From assembly GCF_050436995.1 (NCBI RefSeq), contig NC_134758.1, positions 9,238,001 to 9,302,000 of the forward strand: DNA of 64,000 nucleotides, in the 5' to 3' direction. Below, piece by piece: positions 1 to 12,800 of the stretch. Position 1 is the stretch's first letter. Each line of letters begins with the position of its first letter. The translations under genes and the position numbers were made by a program. The DNA is from Anticarsia gemmatalis. Lineage: Eukaryota; Arthropoda; Insecta; Lepidoptera; Erebidae. The notes beneath the pieces were generated by a model. The model had not been told where the DNA came from and did no database searches. It worked only from the letters and a program-made list of their open reading frames with translations.

Positions 1-330
1 GTAATTAAGTAGGTACCTTCAAGGAATTTATACTTGTGCGGTTCTAACAACATAGTATTTTGTTAATAACATCATCTTTATCTTACAGAGTAGGTAGGTA
101 CCTACCTAAATTAATGTGCTATGCGCTACGTGTATTAGAGACATAATGTAATTAACACTTAGCGCGACTCAGAAATTGAATCTCGTAATTAACAGCCGCA
201 CTTTCGCATTAACATTAAAATTGATACCACCAAAGCAGTTAAGACTTTTCATAAAAGTCACTAAAGTACCTACTTATGCCTAAGTATAGCCTAAAAGCTG
301 CATAACCTAGGGTTTATCACGCAACTCAAT

Positions 331-454
331 TGACAACTAGTGACCGTCAAATGTATTGGTCACTATTCAGTACATTGATGCTTTGACACAACTTGTTGAT
401 GACTCTTAACTAAGGGAGAGACAATGTACAGCAGTGTCTTTTAAATAGTTGTCA
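331..454. mobile_element. Short MITE with TGACAACTA terminal inverted repeats, copy 1
   Basis: The segment begins TGACAACTAGTG and ends in the inverse TAGTTGTCA. Its interior (GGTCACTATTCAGTACATTG near the left, ACAATGTACAG near the right) recurs at 24024-24149. Two copies of equal length with matching ends mark a small non-autonomous DNA transposon. No target-site duplication is clear, so the superfamily is unassigned. Confidence 0.6.
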
Positions 455-2189
455 TCTGAAATACGTGATAGCCGCCAGATCCTTTTCAAGTATACAAAAA
501 TATATAGCAATACTACAGTGCTCTACTTAATTAGTAAGTATCTTACATGTATTAAAACAATAAATCTGTCTACATGTTCTCGGAAACCTCAGCTTCAATA
601 GGAAGTGTGAGGTGGAAGTGGAAGTAGCCGTGACCGGAAGTGCCGCCATTATCGTTATGATCTAGATCTACCTGTTTCACGACAATGTAAAGTACATTCT
701 TGTTTAATAATGTACGTCACTATTTTTATACTCTGTAGTTCAGTGAGTGATACTTTAAAGTGGGCTAAAAGAGTTGTCGGGTAACAAATACTTACTTAAT
801 AGTATCCATTGTATTCAAGCTTAAATTTATTTATTCGTATCTATTGTATCTTGAACAAATAATAATCACTTAATTATTATAGCATAAGTATGTAGTTGTA
901 ACATTATTATCTTTACTTGTTACTGGCTTTGACCCAGTTGAAAATTTTCACTGAAACCTTTTTCGGGAAACGCGCTATCCATCGTTGAAAACTGCATGAA
1001 AATGCGTGAAGTGGATCCCAAGTTAAAGACGAACAGAAAAACAGGCGGGCGTATTTGTTTTATAAAATGTAGTGACAGTGTTTGGGCACATTTTCTATGC
1101 TTCAAAAATTTTATCTCTATTTTTTTTCACAATTTAATCGATTATTTGATACCAGGGAAGAATATAACCTGTCTACAGTTTTTCGTAAGAAATTGTTTGT
1201 TAATTGTTTCAGTTGTAATCTCATCTCATTTCATCATCACATAAATCAATACGAAATTCAATCAGTTCGTGCCCACGCGCTCGTTCAAACAGCTCGGACA
1301 TTTGATAGTCATACAATGATCATCACTTTATTGATTCCTCTGTTATTGATACTTCAATTGAACTAACGCATTCCATCGTTTTGGCAATTACTGTCGTTGC
1401 CGAATAGATCAGCGTGAAATATAGATGGGAAATGTGTTTAAATGTCTTTGAGGACTAAGATATTGCTCTTTCTATTGCTACTTTTGCAAGCTTTTGACGC
1501 TAAAAAGTCGGTTCGTTAAAATGTTCGCATTTTCTCCGCTTCTATTTTACTTTAGTTTTTCTTTTCTTTAAACGCTTGAGGACTTTTTATTGTGTTTCTC
1601 ACGACGATTACTTTTACTGTTTAAACTTATTTTTTAAAATACTTTACTATTTTGTTTTTTTTTAAACCAGTCGAATTTGAAAAAATATTTTGTATTTAGC
1701 TGCTATACAATTGATCAATGAGGAAATCTGATTTTAACTTACGCATCACGTTACATCTTACAGGAGCGGAATAATCACAGCAAAAGCGAAACTACATCCA
1801 CAGTTAATGCAAGTATAATACAGATAAAACAACATACCAAGTATACCAACGTAGAAAGAATCTTCTCAAAGGAAGCTCTACTTAAAGAAGGGCACTTCCT
1901 GCGCCCACAAGAAAGCGATAATAAGTACAACAAATAAAAACACGCTCGAACGCTTGCCACGTGTATGTATATAACAAAAAATCTAGCACGTGGCTCATTT
2001 TAGCTTGAAGCCAGACTTTATTTACAACACCGAAATAAAGAGCCTGAGAAATGACGCAGTTGAGAGTTTTGATACAAAAATACACGTTTTAGACGTTTTT
2101 TCATCTGATTACATCTTGTTATTGTTGTAGTCATGATGAGTGTGGCTTTTGCGAGATACGCATCGAAACCATTACGAAGGAAAAGGAAT

Positions 2190-2385
2190 ATTTGTCGAAA
2201 TTTCATTTATTTTTTTATCATAATTCTATCCGGATAAAATGTCGGTCCAACTATGGTACAATAATGTAAAATATGCTTAACCGATACTGCCAACTCCGAA
2301 TCAAAATAGAATAGGAAAATGTCATAAACAAACACTTTTAATACTTGACGAAATTTCGTTTTCATAAACTGTAATAGGCCCTTAG
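2190..2385. repeat. Diverged dispersed repeat, pair with 13545-13700
   Basis: The motifs GTCGGTCCAACTATGGTA, ATGCTTAACCGATAC and CGAAATTTCGTT occur in the same order and similar spacing at 13545-13700. The match is roughly 70 percent by eye, which points to two old copies of one unclassified repeat. Confidence 0.4.
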
Positions 2386-2506
2386 GTTTGCAGATTTAAT
2401 GCTCAGCTAATCAAAATCTTAGATTCATAATAATATAAGAATACACTCCATAGACACTCTTCAATCGCAAAAAACAAAAATGAAAAAGTAACAAATTAAT
2501 ACAAAA

Positions 2507-2758
2507 CTAGCTGACCCGCGCAACTTCGCTTGCGTCACCTAAAAGAATGGGTCAAAATTTTCCTCGTTTTTGTAACATTTTTCGTTGCTACTCCGCTCCT
2601 AATGACCGTAGCGTGATTTTATATAGCCTGTAGCCTTCCTCGATAAATAGGCTGTCTAACACTGAAATAATTTTTCAAATCGGACCAGTAGTTTCTGAGA
2701 TTAGCGCGTTCAAACAAACAAACAAACAAACTCTTCAGCTTTATTATATTAGTATAGA
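2507..2758 (-). mobile_element. Lep1-like non-autonomous Helitron, copy A
   Basis: Read on the - strand the element starts TCTATACTAATA and ends GCGGGTCAGCTAG, sits exactly between a flanking A and T, and has a CGCAA/TTGCG hairpin just inside the 3' end. These are Helitron hallmarks (5' TC, 3' CTRR, subterminal hairpin, A^T insertion). It carries about five CAAA units. Three other full copies lie at 18451, 25658 and 63563. It encodes no Rep/helicase, so it must be mobilised in trans. Confidence 0.8.
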
Positions 2759-2990
2759 TTCCTGGAGTTATACTATTAAATTCAATTTCAAAATCAAATC
2801 CAAATATCTTTATTGCTAAAATTGCGGTGGTACAATAAATGTGATCTTATAAGTAGGAAGTACAACACAATTTGTCTCATAAGGCATGCAATAGCAAACA
2901 AGAGTTATTTGGATGTATACAGGATACACACTCTTAATTTAATAAAGTTCATCTACATATAAATCTGTCTTTAATATCAGCAGATGCAAT

Positions 2991-3233
2991 TTTTAAGGTT
3001 CCGTAGGGTAAAACGGGACCATATTACTAAGCCTCCGCTGTCTGTCTGTCTGTCTGTCTCCAGGCTGTATCTTATAAATCGTGATAGCTAGAAAGCTGAA
3101 ATTTTCACAAATGATGTATTTCCGTTGCCGCTATAACAACAAATAATAAAATTTTAAAAAATATATATTATTGGATAATGGGGATCCCCATACAATAAAC
3201 GCGAGTCCGACTCGCACTTGGCCGATTTTTTTT
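2991..3233 (+). repeat. Dispersed retroposon-like repeat with TGTC microsatellite
   Basis: The repeat starts AAGGTTCCGTAGGGTA, carries a (TGTC)n run near 3040-3060, then AGGCTGTATCTTATAAATCG, and ends CGACTCGCACTTGGCCGA before a T-rich tail. I recognise this as a high-copy lepidopteran repeat. A 5'-truncated relative lies at 33681-33778. The class (SINE-like or other) is not settled by the sequence. Confidence 0.55.
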
Positions 3234-4271
3234 ATTAATTATTAATCGGGTATGTAGTGTGTTTTATAATAAGAGTGTAAAGTTCACCTTTGAAGCATAG
3301 ATGTATCAGTTACACGTTCTTTACACATAATTCTATTGTATTTGTAAACAACAAACTTCATTGGAATTGTAAATAAACCCACATACATACAAAAACAATT
3401 AACAGTAAGAACACTTACATTTTACCGAAATTATGACGATACATTGAATTGGGTGACAGAGATGATTCTACTTAATTTTGTTAAATATGAAAGTTTGAAA
3501 AACACGTTTCCGATGTTTGTTGTTCCATTACGCAAAAAATGTGAAATAATTTGAAATTAAATAAAAAATCTCGTAACCCAAGAATTAAATCTGATTTAAT
3601 TAATATTCATGTGAACATGGTTCAATATGCACCTACCAAATTAACAATCTGGCTTCATCAAACTCTAAAGTTCGAACTGGAATAGTTTCGAAAAAACATA
3701 AACAAAATAATGTGATTCATAATACAGAATTAATAGCGGTTCAATACGGATACTAAGTAGATTGTTATTAAACTAAATTTTATTCAAGCCTTGAGTACCT
3801 CACGATTCCACTGTATCTTACAATCCTAGCTAACTTTATGTACCTACCTACTAGGTACCGAGTCTATCTTATGACAGGTTATAAATAAGTAATGTTAGCC
3901 AGGAATAGCTAAGCTATGGCAACTAACTTAGCACAGATTTTTTTATATTAATAGAAATTATGAATAAGAATATTATTAAGAAAAAAAAATTAAGCTAAGA
4001 ATTTTTTGATAGAAAAATCCACTTATATTTTACATGAATCTAACTAAGTACCTATTTAGATTTAAAGCAGAAATGATGATTTATTCAAAATGATCGAGCG
4101 CGTAGTCGCTGACCTATTTCATTCAGGTCAAAAACCCGCGCGCGACGTTTTGCCTACTGACTAACATTTTTTCTACATATAGAGAATGAATGAAGACAAA
4201 ATTAGATACATTTTGTTGCAAGGTTTGGTAAAACAACTTTAAAAATGGTTTTACATAGGTAATTAACTAAG

Positions 4272-4355
4272 TACAGACATACATACACACTTAAAATCAC
4301 GCCCTTTTCCCATAGGGGTGGTAGGCAGAGACCAAATATCGCCACTCGATACGTA
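4272..4355 (+). repeat. ACAT-microsatellite-associated dispersed repeat (CACGCC...GGCAGAGACCAAA), copy 1
   Basis: An ACAT run leads into AAAATCACGCCCTTTTCCC, then GGTAGGCAGAGACCAAA and a CGCCACT box. Related copies lie at 16991, 23181 and 30251 on the same strand, and an inverted fragment at 10296. This layout fits the microsatellite-associated elements common in Lepidoptera. Confidence 0.5.
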
Positions 4356-4366
4356 CTATACATACT

Positions 4367-6608
4367 TCGCTCCTTGAATACAAAAGGGCCACAAATCGAA
4401 ATCTATAAATTTTACAGGAGAGCCAAAACAAATTTTTGAAACTGTTTTTTTATAACATTTCATATATTTATTAATTAAATATAGGATGTTAATATATCAT
4501 TAGATGCGTATTTTTTAGCTCTATCTATCTACTAAATAAACTTTGTAATAGCTGTTACCTATTAAGAGAAAAAAGCATATAAGTCCCTTTTGCATTCAAA
4601 ATTTGAACCAATATTATGAGAAATAAGTCAAAAATTAAACACAGTTTTACAAATAAAAATGGTTCATTGTACTTTTTTGGTAAAAAAACCGTATCAAAAA
4701 GTTTAATAATAATTACTTAGTAAAACCATAACTGAATGGACCAGGAAAACATTGCATTAAACAATCTAAATTAAAAAATCTTAACTTTTTATTAAGTAAG
4801 TAAAATTATTGAGATCAACTTTGTGCGTAACTTTCATTATTTAGTAAAATTAAACATCAGTCATCATCATCAATCAATGGGTAATGTGACGAGTAGACTG
4901 AGTGCAGCAGGAGTATTAAAGAAATAAGATAATAGAAAAGCTTTTTGAGTTTTATAAGCCTTTATATTTAGCATTCGTGGATTATTCCAAAGCTTTTGAC
5001 AGCATTACTCATTCCGCCATAGAATCATCACTCCATCCAAGTCCTACTTAAAGATACTATGTAGAATCGAACCTTCATGCATCAAACTCATCAAAGCAAT
5101 AGACAACAATATCATTACAAATCCAAAGAAGCGTGAAACAGGGAGACCCGCTATCTCCCAAATTATTTACCAGCACCCTCGGAGAAATTTTCAGGAGCCT
5201 AGCGGTGTTAAAAGCATAGTTGTAAGTGGTAAACAGTTAACAAACCTTTGTTTTGTAGACGACATAGTCCTCTTCTCTTTTTAGCCATCGGAACTCGAAT
5301 CAATGCACAAAGATCTGAGCACGGCAAGCCTTCAGATTGGACTAAGTAAGAACCGTACAAAAACCCAGGTTATGACCAACAACACAAAACGTAGGATCGA
5401 GGTAGACGGGCACGTCATAGACTATGTCGACGAGTACACTTGCTAGGGCCAAATAACCTCTTTTAACAACTGACGGGACAAAGAGTTGGACAAACGTGTC
5501 ACAAGTGCCTGAAAGAGATCCTGGTCCAGGAAAGAGAAAAGAAGGGTAACCTTCCACTGTCACTGAAGCGAAAGCTCGTCGACATGTTTACACCTACTAC
5601 CCGTCCTTACCTACGCTGCCCAAACATGGTCCCTCACGGAAAACCATAAAGAGCCAGAGAGCGATGGAGCGTAGTATATTATGCGTCAAAAAAACAGATC
5701 ACGTCCGAAATTCTATACTGCGCTCCCAAACTCGCATAGCCGATGTAGGGGAGAAGACCGCCAGGCTGAAATGGAACTGAGCCGGCCACATTATCCACAT
5801 GCATTCGGAAAGGTGGGCCCGCATATCTACCAACTGGATGCCAGTGGATGGTCATAGCAGAAGCGGGAGACTTAAATGGAGATGGTGGGATGACCTAGAC
5901 GCATTTGAAAAGGACTGGTCGGATCTTGCCCCTGAAAGAGGAATTTGAAAGGAAAGGGTGCCTCTTGCCTTTGACTGCATCAAAATGTATTATTTTATTT
6001 TTAAAATTGTAACGAAAACTAAAATTATTATCATGCCAAACGGTCATATTTCTGGCCTTCCCGTTCTAGCACGCTAAAAATGATTATTTATTCCACAATA
6101 ATTTAATGCAAAAGGGACGTATTTCAAAATATGCTACTGTTATATTATAAAATATAACTATACTTAACTAATATTGGATTGCAAAAAGGACGTATTTCAA
6201 ATATGGCAATTTTGTATTACAAAATAAAAAATAACAAATACTAATGTTTGAATGCAAAAAGGACGTTTTCCAAAATATGGCAGTTTTGTACTGTAAAATA
6301 TAATCACATTAACTTGAAATTTTGCACCCAACACAGACGTATTTTGGATTGTGGCACTTTTTCACGCAACTGACGAGCATTTGCGTTGAATCTCCGGGCG
6401 CAACTCACAAAGTGGCTGTTTTGCACTGACATTACCTGTCAAAGTGAGCTAATGCAAAAAGGGCAGTAAGTCAGTGCAGCCATAATATAAGCAAAAATGA
6501 TGGGGGTTTTTTTTTTACTATAAAATATAGTCGGTTCAGGTGTCATTTTTGCAATAAAACGATTTTCATTTTTTTTTGAGTTGTGGCCCTTTTGCATTGA
6601 AGGAGCGA
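4367..6608. mobile_element. 2.2-kb DNA element with 28-bp TIRs and subterminal repeats, LINE nested inside
   Basis: The left end TCGCTCCTTGAATACAAAAG and the inverse of the right end (TCGCTCCTTCAATGCAAAAG) match over 28 bases with two differences, both running on into GGCCACAA. Subterminal copies of a motif like ATGCAAAAGGGACGTATTTC lie near 6106, 6180, 6250 and 6450, with an inverted copy at 4581-4606. The centre is occupied by a decayed RT gene. No transposase of its own is visible and no target-site duplication is obvious. Subterminal repeats of this kind suggest transposase-binding sites; the superfamily is undetermined. Confidence 0.55.
4862..5985 (+). pseudogene. Decayed RTE-like LINE reverse transcriptase
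   Basis: Frameshifted translation gives ordered RT landmarks: AFVDYSKAFDS (about 4970-5005), a QGDPLSP motif (about 5140-5160), FVDD catalytic box in CFVDDIVLFS (about 5248-5275) and a C-terminal block with AGHI..MHSERWAR, VDGHSRSGRLKWRWWDDLDAF and KDWSDLAPERG (about 5775-5945). Stops and frameshifts break every frame, and no endonuclease domain is intact. The C-terminal block resembles RTE-type LINEs. It lies inside the 4367-6608 TIR element and is a dead fragment. Confidence 0.75.
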
Positions 6609-7018
6609 CTTGTCTTGCGTCTTTCATCTTGTCATCTTGTAATTAAGTAAGTGTTTTTAATAAACACTTTCATAAAAACTACAAATTGAAAATAATGTCT
6701 GGAATAATGACTTATCGTAAAACTCATGTTATTACACTTACCTCATTTTCCTCCAATGATTACTTTTAAGAGTTTTAAGTCATAAGGCTAACCACTTTAA
6801 TTTTCAATCAGTCAAAACAAATTGAAATGGATTTTTGAACATTGATTTTGATTTATAGTAAACTACACTAGACCCGTTCAGCTTCACACGCGTCCAAACT
6901 TTCATCCCCTATTTTAGTGCCTTAAGACTTGATTTTGAAACTGATAGTAGCCTGTTATTAATCCCGGATTTTAACTATCTTTCTATGCTGAATTTTAGCG
7001 AAATCATTCACGGCTCAT

Positions 7019-7058
7019 GTTTCTGTAACATTCACATTAATGTGAATTTTACAGAAAC
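7019..7058. repeat. 40-bp near-perfect palindrome
   Basis: The arms pair at 19 of 20 positions with no loop. The only mismatch is between 7029 (C) and 7048 (T). The outer arm is GTTTCTGTAA and the centre is ATTCACATTAATGTGAAT. It could form a cruciform or serve as a dyad binding site; nothing around it shows which. Confidence 0.85.
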
Positions 7059-8189
7059 AGACTTACCTTTACCTTCATAATATTGTATTTTTTTTCCACA
7101 GAAAAAATACAAAACTCGGGGAAAAAGGTAGTTGGTAAATTAAATACATAGCTTTCCACTGCTCTTATTCACTAAATCCTTCCCATTTCAGACCACAACC
7201 TCATGTCACGAGGTGTCGATTTAGGTATACGAATGAGCAAATCTAAAACCACAAACCGCAATATCATTAGAACTCTACCGTACACATATGTAAAGCTATT
7301 AGCTGTAGTTCGAAGCGTATGTGTCCTGATTCCCATGAATTCTGGAGTTTGAACCGAAGTTGGATTGTTTTTAAGGATTGACTCTCAAGCAACCATATTT
7401 TTTTGTGAAAAGAAAATACCTGTAATATCAAACCTTTACTTGCTTAATTTTCCAAATTATTTCTTGTAAAAATATTCGCCCTTGGGGAGCTATCTTATTA
7501 ACAAATATAATTTTAATAAGTTTAACAATTACAAATTAATAATAAGTATTAGAATTTTTCAGTATACCAGTATTAAAGACACACTACAAATGACAATAGA
7601 CTTATCAATATTCATATAGGTAACATGCATATAATCATTTCAGGATGTCTATAATTACATTTCAATAACAAATTTCTATAACTTTGAACATTTCCACACT
7701 GCATGAGTGCTAAAATATTTTGCAATAACTAACGAATGGTGTACTTGAAAACAGTTTTTGCTAACAATTGTCTATTTGATACTATAATCAACATTCACTT
7801 CCTTTTGCTGCTTTTATAATTAACTATATCCGTTTATTATATTTTATTCTTGACCATCAATCTTAAGAAATGTGTTATTGGCCCAGTTATTATGGGAACT
7901 GTTAAAGGCTATAGGAACGTCTACTTGTTCTATCTACATATTTTCTTTAAGCTGCAGGATATCATGACTTGTACGATTGTATCTATTACAGTAAACACTA
8001 TATTACACATTAGCAATTATTTCGAAGGCGCTACAATCGTGTTAGTAGAGCTCAAGGGCGTAAATGAAATCGTACGCAGAGGTAATTGTTGACGAACACT
8101 CCCATCCATGATAAGAGCTACACGCTATCGCATGCGCAAAATATCTTCAATGAATTTAGATTCGGCGTTCGCGGCAAGCCGGCTTGAAC

Positions 8190-8328
8190 TCTTTGCAGAG
8201 TTTAGTTTCGGTGTAACACGCGCACGGCGTGGTCGTGAGTGACGCGCGCGCCCTCTACGTCCAGTTGAAACTCGACAACGTATTGCAAACTAAATGTGCA
8301 TTTAACTGAACGTAATTTATGAAATAAA
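8190..8328 (+). promoter_or_regulatory. Probable cueball 5' UTR / promoter-proximal region
   Basis: A CpG-rich stretch (ACACGCGCACGGCGTGG, GACGCGCGCGCCC) immediately precedes the first coding exon and stands out from the AT-rich surroundings. The sequence just before the start codon is AATAAA then ATGATG. No TATA box or clear arthropod initiator is evident, so the transcription start is unplaced. Confidence 0.4.
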
Positions 8329-8392
8329 ATGATGAGAATACAGTGTCTGTTGGCTTTTGCAGCCCTCTCCGTGGGCTTGGCGCACTCGTGGG
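8329..8392 (+). CDS. cue: cueball exon 1: signal peptide
   Basis: It encodes MMRIQCLLAFAALSVGLAHSW plus one base of the next codon. This is a typical secretory signal with a hydrophobic core and small residues before the expected cleavage near AHS. The donor is G|GTGAGT. Joining to AT at 36130 forms an Asp codon and gives ...HSWDVAITVGD, consistent with the family's N-terminus. Two adjacent ATGs are available; the first was chosen. Confidence 0.8.
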
Positions 8393-9854
8393 GTGAGTAC
8401 CGCGCCAGAATCAGCTGATTTACTACTTTTAAACACGTGCTATTTTTTGACATTATATCGGTTATATAACACGTCATGAAGACCTTCCGTATTTTAAGAG
8501 ACATCATTGAAAATGATTATTAGATACAGAGTTGTCACGCGATAAGTTGAAACCACTCGATGTCAATAAGGGTGAAAATCGCTTGGCGCCACGGCGCCAT
8601 TGCAAGGGGGCCGTGAGTCACGTAGGCCACTAGAAGCGTTTCGCGAACATCCAACCGTTTTAAGATGTTGTGAAGAACACCGCAATGTCATAGATTTATT
8701 TAACCACTATAACTAGCCGTACTATTGCGCTGAAATTTGGAAACGAATGTTATCAATTAACAGTACAATTCCATAAATAGGTGACTGAATGTTTACTAAC
8801 TGCGGCGTGTGGCGGATGAAAAACTATCCATTGCTTACAAATAAAGTATTTGAGGGTAATTGGATGTCATTATGATCATGATTTTCACGTAATGCTAATG
8901 AATGATGTTTATTAAGGATTTTCATTAACTACGAACTTAATATTACCTGGATTAATTATAATAGCATTATTGTAATAGATAACTTGAACTTGGGTGTTGT
9001 TTAACGTATGAATATTAATTAATTATGTGGAAGTAAAGTATCTATGTGGCGGATTATGTAACGGTATTATGGCAGGCTCAGAACGCCGGCTTTAAGGGCG
9101 ACTAGGGCGTTTGGGGGCGGCCGAACGATCCGGCGGGAAACTGTCCACGTACACCGGCGCGTTTCAGTCAGGTTATGTTGATTTTTAACATAATAACCCT
9201 GAAACGCGGGTATTGATAAAAATAATTCGGTGACGTGTGTGATTCGGTCCAATTAATTTATTTCGATCAAGGAAATAGTACGACTTCACTAATTATGCTT
9301 TTGTTTTGTAGAGGAATAAATCAATGTGGTATTAGGTAGGTAGATATTATACCTATGTAATCTTACTATGAACATATTATAATGTAGGCCGATTAGTAAT
9401 TTATATGTTACATTTGAAATACTAACTAGGTAGGTAGGTAAGTAGCTGATGCGGAGAGGGTCCGGGAACAAGACCCGAATGCACACCCGATGCGTCAACG
9501 CCGCGTCGGACGGAGGAGAGCGGCGCATGACCGCCGCCCACCCTAAATTGGGTCTCTGACAGTGGACTGGGCATCCGCTGTCAACTTGGGGCGAGACTCC
9601 AAGAAAGGTCGATGGCCGTAGTGTCCGGTCTATCGAACCAGCTGGTTTAGAAAGGGCCTCCGTGGAAGGGGCAACCGCGTGGCGTGCGACTTGCGGTTCT
9701 AAGCGCAAGCAGTTATCCCGTCGCACGCCACATACGCGGATCAGGCAGGCACTCGTGGGGTTTTAGTGGGTATGACCGCCCTTCTGGCGGGAGAGTCCCA
9801 CATAACCCTGGGCTCCACCCAGGGACCAGGGTATGCGCAACGCATTTCCCCACG

Positions 9855-9888
<34 letters not shown>

Positions 9889-12800
9889 TAGGTAAGTAGC
9901 TAAAATATAAAGTAGGGTATTATAAAAAAATGTTTGACAATTTAAAATGTGCAAAATAATTAATGTACCTACCTAACTAAGTAGGTACCTACGTCATATA
10001 AAACCAAGTTCTTGTAAAAACAGCACACAAACATGTCTTTAAAATCAGCAATTCATCAAATTTTATTTGCTTTTGTTGCGAAAATTGTAAATCATTGCTA
10101 GCATTTTTATTTTCACTTAGGTAGGTAGGTACCTCAGTTAGGCCAAAGTTCGATTCCAATTAGAAAAATATTTAGGTGTCTACTACTCTGTTGTTTACTT
10201 ATTTTTTTATGATGATAAAAATTTACTAATGTTTTAGAAGTACTCTATAGGTATTCTAAAAAATATAGGCATAACTATAATGTAGGTATATCTTTTACTC
10301 TCTGCCTCCTCCTATGGAAAAATTATGTGTCTATGTAATGTTTGTATGTACCTATATAATATACATCTACAAGTAGGTATACAGTCATTCAAGAAAGTTA
10401 CTAACGTAGGTAATGTAGTCACCTGTAATCTGTCTCTTTGGTATTCATGTCAAACTAAGTCATTGGAAAAAACTTAGTTAATTTCATAATAATTAATTAA
10501 TTAATACTATTACCTGGAGAGGAAATAATTATCATTACAGTATTAAGTACTATGTACCTACTAAGTACTAACTAATTATGACAATTTCAAACCGCATTTA
10601 CGTTTTCTCTATATATATAGGGATTTTGGATTTTAATTTAACTTGGAACATGACATGTGTGAATAAACATTACGCTTATAAAAAAATTATAAAAATCTGC
10701 CTACACCTACCTGAAAAAGGCGTGATTTTAAGTGTGATAGAATGCTTTTAAAGTTACTTTCGCTTTTGACTTCACCATTGTTTATGAATGTACTAAAATC
10801 GGGCTGGAAGTATATAGTAGCTTGCTTGAAAAGACAAAAAACTCACTACGATCGTATGAAAGTAGTCACAGGAAAAAGCTAGCATAGAATTAAAAACTCA
10901 TAATTCTCTTTTAATATAAAATCCAATATCGATAAGATATCTATTGAAGCATGCACCACGTCAACAGTAAATCAATAACATGGATATGACAAGGTGTATA
11001 TACAAACTACATGTATTTGTATACAATGTTTATGTATAAACAAACTATCACAGATTGTATATGCATTATATACAGTGTATAACAAATATGCACTCGGTTA
11101 GCATTGACCTGTGTGTCAATAATAATAAACATATACTTGTTTAAACTCGTTGACAGTCGTTACCAGTATTCAGAAGCTTGAAAGTCTGACAACCAGTCTT
11201 ACCGAGAGGTATCGTGTTATAACACAGGGTTGTGGAGGTCCGATAGGCAGTCGCTCCATGTGAAATACTGGTATTCAGCTGCATCAGGTGCGACTGGAAG
11301 CCGACTTTAACATAGTTGGAAGAAAGGCTAGGCTTTAAACTATATCCAACGGCTTTGAAAAAAAACACGGTCCGTTACCTCATTAGGTAGAATTATGTGT
11401 TTTTTTTTCTTTTACATGTCACTATCTATCGGATATCGGAGTATAGATTTGTAAGCCACAAATCCATAAGCCGTAAAACTGGTTTTTAGTATAGAATTTG
11501 AGAAATAACACCTTTAAAGTTGAAACCCTCTTAGGAAAATTCACACCAGTCAACATTTTAAACGGGCTTATTAGTTTTAAATGTACTTGTACCAGAAAAA
11601 AGTAAAGTTGTTAGTGAAGAAAGTAGAATAAACTATGTTTTTTGCATCGTGGCAGACACGAGGAAAGCTTTCTTTAGAGTGACGCAAATAGAATATTGAT
11701 TGAAGATGCTACTGAGACGGTGGTTTAGCTGAAGTTTTTAAACATCTGTGGTACGCTTAATCAAATCAAATCAAAATTGTTTATTTGTCAAACATAGGTA
11801 TTTTATATATGATCTTATATCTTACATAAATGAAATTATTTGTGTTTGATTATGATTGAGTTTATACAAATAAATAAAGTAATATATTTATAAGATATGG
11901 GGAAAAAGACTAACTGCAGAGGATGGAAAAAGACTGTCAATTAAAGTATTCCTCTTTCAACACGTACGATTTCAGCACCACAGCCTATTGTAGGATAAAA
12001 AATAATTTTAATTATCACGAAATTGGTTCTGTTAGATAGCTACTTCTGAAAATTATGGTTAATTTCTATGACAGTTTTTAGCGGTAGATTAATTAGTTAA
12101 GGGCTAAATATAAACTGAATTGGCGCTACACGAGGCAATTACCTTATCTTTTTAACCAAACCTCAAGGAGAAATCCTAATATCTGAATAAAGAAACACTG
12201 CATCGATCAACTCATTTGAGTACGTATAATTATCGTTAAATTAGCAGTACTAATTGTCAGAACTAAAAGGAAACTGGTGTTTATTAATTTCTATTAACTA
12301 TTCGCTATTTAATGATTTGTACCGCGAAGAGTTTTTGCCGGACTAATTTTATGAACTATTAAACCGACTTTAAGAAAATGGGGGAAGATCTTAAATCGCC
12401 TGTATTTTGTATATCTCAGAACCTTTTATTGGGTGGACCGATTTTGATGATCTTTCTTGTTGGAAAGATTTCATGTGGTCCCATTTAAATTTGATCCATA
12501 TTTGACGAGTAAGTTTTGAGGTATTCTTAAGTCTATTCGAGGTGCTACTAAATAAATATTTTATTTTGAAGTAGATTTCTTTATTGCTATTTTATTACTT
12601 GGTGATTGTTTAAGTTGCAGTCACTCATCATGAGTGGATACCACTTTTATCTTTTAAAAGACTACAACTAATTGTGAGCGTGCAGAAATAATTTTAAAAG
12701 GATTTAAATTAAATTATTGTCATGGTTCGATAATGACAACAATAGAATAATGAGCATTATTATGGATACTTAAATTATCATTATATTTAATACATTTTAC

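Larger units (their letters stand above)
1..8328. other. Upstream intergenic region, repeat-rich, no gene recognised
   Basis: No open frame here resembles a conserved protein; the longest frames are under about 80 codons and AT-rich. The stretch holds a TGACAACTA MITE (331-454), a Helitron (2507-2758), a TGTC-containing dispersed repeat (2991-3233), a 2.2-kb TIR element with a decayed LINE inside (4367-6608) and a 40-bp palindrome (7019-7058). I see nothing specific in 470-2190, 3240-4270 or 6620-8180 beyond AT-rich sequence and short copies of AGGTAGGTACCTACCT. The last 150 bases, before the first cueball exon, become GC- and CpG-rich, which fits a promoter or 5' UTR. Confidence 0.6.

Noticed and set aside
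7850..8092. 80-codon frame upstream of cueball
   Set aside because: It has no recognisable domain, AT-driven composition, and no support for a start or conservation.
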